Shown here in pieces: positions 34,803 through 38,520 of a stretch of 38,520 bases of DNA (position 1 is its first letter; each line of letters begins with the position of its first letter). The position numbers were made by a program, and so were the translations under genes. The notes under the pieces are model-generated. The model was given only the letters and a program-made list of their open reading frames with translations, made no database searches and had not been told where the DNA came from. The DNA comes from an uncultured Bacteroidales bacterium (GTDB taxonomy: Bacteria > Bacteroidota > Bacteroidia > Bacteroidales > UBA932), in the NCBI GenBank assembly GCA_947367375.1, contig CANBDZ010000010.1, forward strand, positions 1-38,520, read 5' to 3'.

Positions 34803-35639
34803 CTACTTCTTGTTGTACTCTCTCCAGAGTTTCTTGATGTCTGATGTGATCAGAGAGACAGCCGGAGCAAGAACGCTTACGTGGTTGAATCCCTGCATCT
34901 CGTAGAGTACCGAGTCATGCTTGAAGTTCACAAGAAGTGACTGGAGATGAGCATTTTCCTCCCAGCGTGCAAGCATCTCGAGGTTGCGGTCTCCTGAGAT
35001 AAGAATCATCGGAGCGCCGCCTCTTGCAGCGTGTGTCATAGGAGCATACTCATCGATTACAGGAATACCGTCAGGCAGACCTCTCTCCTTTCTGATTGTG
35101 TAGTGAGTCACTGTCTGGCCGCTGACCGGATAAGCCTTAGCAATCTTGTCCACATCGAGGCCGTACTTTGCTCCATACTCCTTTGCAAGGACGAGCATAA
35201 GGGTAAGGTAACCGCCTGCAGAGTGACCTGAAACATAGATCTGGTCCTTCTTTCCGCCATACTTCTCGATGTTGTCGAATGTCCACGCAAGAGCCTGTGC
35301 AGCATCGTCGATGTAGTCAGGGCATTTGCACTGAGGGAAGAGACGGTAGTTCACGCTTACCACAGCAAAGCCCTGTCTGCGGAATCCCTCAAGGAGTTCC
35401 TTGTTACCCTTCTCGAGACCACCGCCGTGGAACCATACGAGAGTAGCAAAACCCTTGTCTGTCTCTGGATAATATACGTCAAGGACACAGCGTTCCTTTC
35501 TGTATGCATCAGTCTCATCTGCAGACACATACGATACGTTCTGAACAAAATTGTAGCCCTTGTCCTCAGGATGTGGCTGGGCTGTAGCCGAAAGGGCGGC
35601 GAAAAGGAAAAGAGCCGCGATAATAAGTCTTGATTTCAT
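34803..35639 (-). CDS. Secreted alpha/beta hydrolase (carboxylesterase-like)
   Basis: This 278-aa protein has a signal peptide (cleavage near ALSATAQ, residue 20) without a lipobox. It shows the hormone-sensitive-lipase-like oxyanion motif HGGG (71-74), nucleophile S140 in GHSAGG, and a late histidine in GFNHVSVL. It should hydrolyse short acyl esters in the periplasm, perhaps acetyl or feruloyl groups on glycans. It stands alone between the MscS gene and a pair of palindromic elements. Confidence 0.85.
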   Translation of the reverse strand: MKSRLIIAALFLFAALSATAQPHPEDKGYNFVQNVSYVSADETDAYRKERCVLDVYYPETDKGFATLVWFHGGGLEKGNKELLEGFRRQGFAVVSVNYRLFPQCKCPDYIDDAAQALAWTFDNIEKYGGKKDQIYVSGHSAGGYLTLMLVLAKEYGAKYGLDVDKIAKAYPVSGQTVTHYTIRKERGLPDGIPVIDEYAPMTHAARGGAPMILISGDRNLEMLARWEENAHLQSLLVNFKHDSVLYEMQGFNHVSVLAPAVSLITSDIKKLWREYNKK

Positions 35640-35674
35640 AGTATAGTGTTATTTGTTTCGTTTTTAAGTTGTAA

Positions 35675-35751
35675 AGATATCTCCATTCGCTTCGCTCAGT
35701 CGATATGACAAAAACTGTCATGTCGAGCGACCGGAGGGAGTCGAGACATCT
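35675..35751. repeat. Head-to-head pair of palindromic elements after aroC
   Basis: Two copies of one element face each other across seven bases. Copy A is 35675-35709, read on the minus strand as GTCATATCGACTGAGCGAAG and onward; copy B is 35717-35751, starting GTCATGTCGAGCGACCGGAG on the plus strand. Together they can form a long cruciform or hairpin. Copy B ends inside the aroC stop codon at 35750-35752. It is related to the elements inside aroA. Confidence 0.8.
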
Positions 35752-36805
35752 ATTTCACCAGTATCAAATCAGCAAGCACGATGGCAGTCATGGCTTCCAC
35801 TACCACCGGGGCACGGAGTGCGAAGCACGCGTCGTGCCTGCCCGGAATCTCCAGAGTGTCCATCTCACCTGTCTGGAAGTTGAACGTCTGCTGAGCCTTC
35901 CTTATGCTGGATGTAGGCTTGAACGCCACACGGAAACTTACAGGAGCACCGTTGGTAATGCCGCCATTCACTCCGCCAGCTCCGTTCTTAGTAGGCCTTC
36001 CGTCCTCTCCGATAGGGTCATTATGCTCCGAACCCTTCATGGCAGCTGCCTTGAAACCGTCTCCGAACTCGATTCCACGGACACCCGGTACCGAGAACAC
36101 AGCATGAGCGACAAGCGCCTCCACACTGTCCCAGAACGGCTCTCCATAGCCCGGATCAATCTCCGGAACAACACACTCTATCACAGCGCCAAGGCTGTCT
36201 CCCTTCTTGATGGCATTGTCTATCGCCTGCTTCCACTGCTCCGGCATTCCTTCTGCTGGTCTTCCGTCTGCTGTTGCGACCTCATCCGACATTTTTCCTC
36301 TCGGTATGCCGCCGAGCTCCACAATGCGGGCACTGATCTCTCTGACCGGAGTGTCATCCAGCACTGTAGCGTCTTCAATGATCTTTTTGGCCACAACGCC
36401 TGCCGCGACAACCGGCAAGGTCAGCCTTCCGGAGAAGTGACCGCCACCGCGAGGGTCCTGACAGTCATCCCATTTCAGAGCTGCTGTAAGGTCCGCATGA
36501 CCAGGACGAGGCATAGCTGCAAAAAGCTCATAATCAGAAGAATGAGTATTTGTATTCCTGAAAGTCACAGTCAAAGGAGCACCTGTAGTGTGACCTTCAA
36601 ACACACCGCTCACAATAGTCGGCTGGTCAGCCTCAATACGCGGCGTAGTCCCCTTAGCCCCACTCTTCCTACGAAGAATATCTTTCTCGAAATCCTGCTC
36701 AGACAACTCCAGTCCAGCCGGAACTCCATCCAGCACAACACCGATAAGCTCCCCGTGCGACTCCCCGAAGATGCTCACTCTAAACTTTCTTCCAAAACTG
36801 TTCAT
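35750..36805 (-). CDS. aroC: Chorismate synthase
   Basis: This 351-aa enzyme makes chorismate from 5-enolpyruvylshikimate-3-phosphate using reduced FMN. Family blocks include FGESHGELIGVVLDGVPAGL, the RPGHADLTAALKW histidine region, DPRGGGHFSGRLTLP, and the late ARHDACFALRAPVVVEAM-like block (here GRHDACFALRAPVVVEAMTA). The length is usual. It lies downstream of aroA on the same strand but separated by 466 bases of repeats. The stop codon is part of a palindromic element, which suggests the original 3' end was altered. Confidence 0.96.
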   Translation of the reverse strand: MNSFGRKFRVSIFGESHGELIGVVLDGVPAGLELSEQDFEKDILRRKSGAKGTTPRIEADQPTIVSGVFEGHTTGAPLTVTFRNTNTHSSDYELFAAMPRPGHADLTAALKWDDCQDPRGGGHFSGRLTLPVVAAGVVAKKIIEDATVLDDTPVREISARIVELGGIPRGKMSDEVATADGRPAEGMPEQWKQAIDNAIKKGDSLGAVIECVVPEIDPGYGEPFWDSVEALVAHAVFSVPGVRGIEFGDGFKAAAMKGSEHNDPIGEDGRPTKNGAGGVNGGITNGAPVSFRVAFKPTSSIRKAQQTFNFQTGEMDTLEIPGRHDACFALRAPVVVEAMTAIVLADLILVK

Positions 36806-36834
36806 ATTGTAAACTTTATCTCTTTTTTCAACTT

Positions 36835-36882
36835 TTCATATACACTTACCACTAATGGAGGTTCATATACACCTACCACTAA
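36835..36882. repeat. Two 21-nt direct repeats upstream of aroC
   Basis: TTCATATACACYTACCACTA plus A occurs at 36835-36855 and 36862-36882, with one difference, 27 bp apart. They lie 30-77 bases upstream of the aroC ATG and could be operator sites or a simple duplication. Confidence 0.75.
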
Positions 36883-36968
36883 CTAAGGCCGTGCATAATA
36901 TGAATTCCACCACGTTACCTTTTCCCTGAATCCCCTTTCTCGGAAAGGGAACTTCCCATTACTACCGC

Positions 36969-37073
36969 GACGCAGGTTTTTTACCTGAAAAGCATGCGTC
37001 GCTGCAAGAAAACAGTGCAAAAGTACTTATTAGTGCTCATGACGCAGGGTTTTTACCTGAAAAGCATGCGTCG
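36969..37073. repeat. Two 33-nt direct repeats with palindromic ends
   Basis: Copies at 36969-37001 and 37041-37073 differ at one base. Each begins GACGCAGG and ends GCATGCGTCG, with inner CAGG/CCTG, so each can fold. Starts are 72 bp apart. They look like mobile-type short palindromic elements. Confidence 0.85.
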
Positions 37074-37271
37074 ACGACGGCAAACACTTAAAAGTCGCTG
37101 TTTTGTTGCTTCAGCTAAATTCCTGACAATCAATCTTTTCCTTTTTCATTGGTGGGCAAAAACGCCCGCCAACCGATAGACATATCACTGATACTCAAGC
37201 CTTTATCTGTTACGCATTTCCGGAACGGCATCCCGAAGTTGGCTTCTGGCGTGCTTCCCAAGATGGTGGCA

Positions 37272-38520
37272 TCAGGCGTTCTGGAGAAGGGTGGCGAAGG
37301 TTGTGTGGAATTGCGGGAAGGATTTTGCCACGCATTCTTCATCGTCTATGGTAATCGGGCTTTCTGCGCCGAGGGCTGCCACTTTCAGGGCCATGACCAT
37401 ACGGTGGTCGTGGTGGGATGTGTAGTGGCCGCCTTTGAGGAGACCTGGGAGAGACCTCTCGACTCCGCTCGAGGTGACAGAGGCAGGGGCACTTGAGGTG
37501 GCTGAGGCTGAAAGCAGGCGCTGGGCGAGGGTGTAGCCCTCGATGTACATCTCGTCGCCTTCTATCCACGCCCTGACTCCCATCTGGGTCAGCATCTCTA
37601 TGATGGCCTTTGCCCTGTCACTTTCCTTGTTGGCCAGGCGGCCGACTCCTGCAAGGCGGCTTGTGCCCTGGCAGAATGCAGCAAGGACTGATATGATCGG
37701 GAAGAGGTCCGGACAGTTGGAAGCATCCACATCAAATGACTTCAGTGGTGCACGCTGCACTGTGATGTCTCCACGGTCGCCGTCCAGCTGGGACAGGCTT
37801 GCTCCGGCATCCATCAGTATATCCATTATTGACAGGTCAGCCTGGAGGGATGTTGTGTCAAGTCCCTGAATCACAGCCTTTCCAAAGACTGCACCGGCAA
37901 CAAGGAAGTTTGCCGCTGCACTCCAGTCTCCTTCCAGATCTATGTCCGCTGCCTTATATTTCTGACCTCCCTTTACTTTGAAGACCATCTCTGTACAAAG
38001 CGACCAGTCACCGTCTGACTCCAAGAAATCACGACCTCCGAACATATCATTTCCTACCCTGATGCCGAACTTCTTCAGGACCTCAAGGGTTATGAACATA
38101 TATGGTATGCTCTTCGGCTCACGTACTATGAGTGAAGTGTTGTTCTCGGAGAACGGAAGGGCCATAAGCAGACCTGAAATCAGCTGCGAGCCGTGCTTGC
38201 CGGAGATCTCGGCGCGACCTGCCTTGAGCGGTCCCTGAACGGTCAGGGGGACGCGGACTGGGGCTGGAGACCTCTCGACTTCGCTCGAGGTGACAGTTGC
38301 ATCGAACGCCTCCATTATCTCCTTGGCACCTGTAAGAGGTCGTCCCAGGAGGGTCTTCTCTCCAGTGAATGTCACAGACTCCGGACAGAGCTGAGCCATC
38401 ACAGGAATCATCATTCTGGTCAGCAGTCCTGACTCTCCGACATGAAGTTCAGACTTGCCATCCTCTCCGCCAAGCGAACCAAGCTGTGCTGATATTCCTT
38501 TAATTGTCAATATATTACCA
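37272..38520 (-). CDS. aroA: 3-phosphoshikimate 1-carboxyvinyltransferase, 5' end cut by window
   Basis: This partial EPSP synthase joins phosphoenolpyruvate to shikimate-3-phosphate. The reading frame is open to the window end, so the start and roughly 60 residues are missing. Visible blocks are VGESGLLTR, KHGSQLISGLLMALP, DWSAAANFLVAGAVFG, NCPDLFPIISVLAAF, KESDRAKAI and HHDHRMVMAL, all of the active site. Two extra segments, around VTSSEVERSPAP and VTSSGVERSLPG, are encoded by copies of a palindromic DNA element inserted in frame. The visible part alone is about 415 aa, so the whole protein is longer than the family's usual 420-430. The enzyme is probably active because the inserts lie between conserved blocks. 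Confidence 0.93.
   Translation of the reverse strand, partial: GNILTIKGISAQLGSLGGEDGKSELHVGESGLLTRMMIPVMAQLCPESVTFTGEKTLLGRPLTGAKEIMEAFDATVTSSEVERSPAPVRVPLTVQGPLKAGRAEISGKHGSQLISGLLMALPFSENNTSLIVREPKSIPYMFITLEVLKKFGIRVGNDMFGGRDFLESDGDWSLCTEMVFKVKGGQKYKAADIDLEGDWSAAANFLVAGAVFGKAVIQGLDTTSLQADLSIMDILMDAGASLSQLDGDRGDITVQRAPLKSFDVDASNCPDLFPIISVLAAFCQGTSRLAGVGRLANKESDRAKAIIEMLTQMGVRAWIEGDEMYIEGYTLAQRLLSASATSSAPASVTSSGVERSLPGLLKGGHYTSHHDHRMVMALKVAALGAESPITIDDEECVAKSFPQFHTTFATLLQNA
37452..37479. repeat. Palindromic element inside aroA, copy 2
   Basis: This 28-nt element, core CTCGACTCCGCTCGAG, is 27/28 identical to the copy at 38268-38295. It is translated as VTSSGVERS in aroA, between the DEMYIEGYTL and HHDHRM blocks. 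Confidence 0.9.
38268..38295. repeat. Palindromic element inside aroA, copy 1
   Basis: This 28-nt element, core CTCGACTTCGCTCGAG, is translated as VTSSEVERS in aroA, between the KEIMEAFDA and VPLTVQGPL blocks. It is in the same frame and orientation as copy 2. Confidence 0.9.

Larger units (their letters stand above)
36806..37271. other. Repeat-rich gap between aroA and aroC
   Basis: This 466-base stretch has no supported gene. It contains a duplicated 21-nt word before aroC, a CCCTTTC/GAAAGGG hairpin at 36933-36949, two 33-nt direct repeats, and a hairpin TTGG-c-GGGC/GCCC-a-CCAA at 37149-37172. Confidence 0.6.

Noticed and set aside
35705..36886. 393-aa plus-strand open frame opposite aroC
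   Set aside because: It is the antisense shadow of aroC, which is clearly the real gene.
37130..37342. 70-aa minus-strand frame overlapping the aroA 3' end
   Set aside because: No recognisable family, overlaps aroA out of frame and includes a hairpin region.

Overview
The window looks like a chromosomal segment of a Bacteroidales (Bacteroidota) gut-type bacterium. The evidence is a SusC/SusD pair with a surface glycan-binding lipoprotein, BtgA/BtgB-type mobilization genes, a VirE/DUF3987 primase, Bacteroidota-style -7 boxes (TAnnTTTG) before many genes, and few Shine-Dalgarno sites. I saw no rRNA, tRNA or CRISPR array. Nearly all genes are on the minus strand.

Region 1 (1-9500) is an integrative and mobilizable element read leftwards: a tyrosine recombinase (TTG start), an AAA+ ATPase with a nuclease-like C-terminus, a 353-aa protein of unknown function flanked by TTGTCCCAA repeats, a DUF3853-type DNA-binding protein, then three overlapping genes for a BfmA/BtgA accessory protein, a MobB/BtgB relaxase and a primase-like protein. 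The left end lies at or beyond base 1; no att site could be defined.

Region 2 (9500-17050) is a defence-like block. It has a two-gene restriction-modification locus in which the methyltransferase motifs are shared between two polypeptides, the larger also carrying GIY-YIG and helicase domains. Upstream is a strongly structured, terminator-ended RNA with its own promoter. A second AAA ATPase (DUF4143 type) follows, with a short tandem array before its promoter.

Region 3 (17085-22982) holds lipid and envelope genes: a plus-strand operon of acyltransferase, CDP-alcohol phosphotransferase and GtrA-like protein; a glycosyltransferase/esterase-lipoprotein pair; and a long-chain acyl-CoA ligase.

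Region 4 (23047-31895) is a polysaccharide utilisation locus (susC, susD, GH30 glycanase, two-module surface glycan-binding protein). Its layout suggests beta-1,6-glucan as substrate, which is an inference.

Region 5 (32093-38520) has a compact radical SAM enzyme paired with a membrane protein carrying a conserved cysteine-rich N-terminus, an MscS channel, an esterase, and the shikimate genes aroC and aroA (aroA runs off the window). Short palindromic repeats are scattered here; two sit in frame inside aroA and one supplies the aroC stop codon.

The least explained items are the split methyltransferase locus with its structured leader RNA, the repeat-flanked 353-aa gene, the radical SAM/Cys-motif pair, and the palindromic elements translated as part of aroA.
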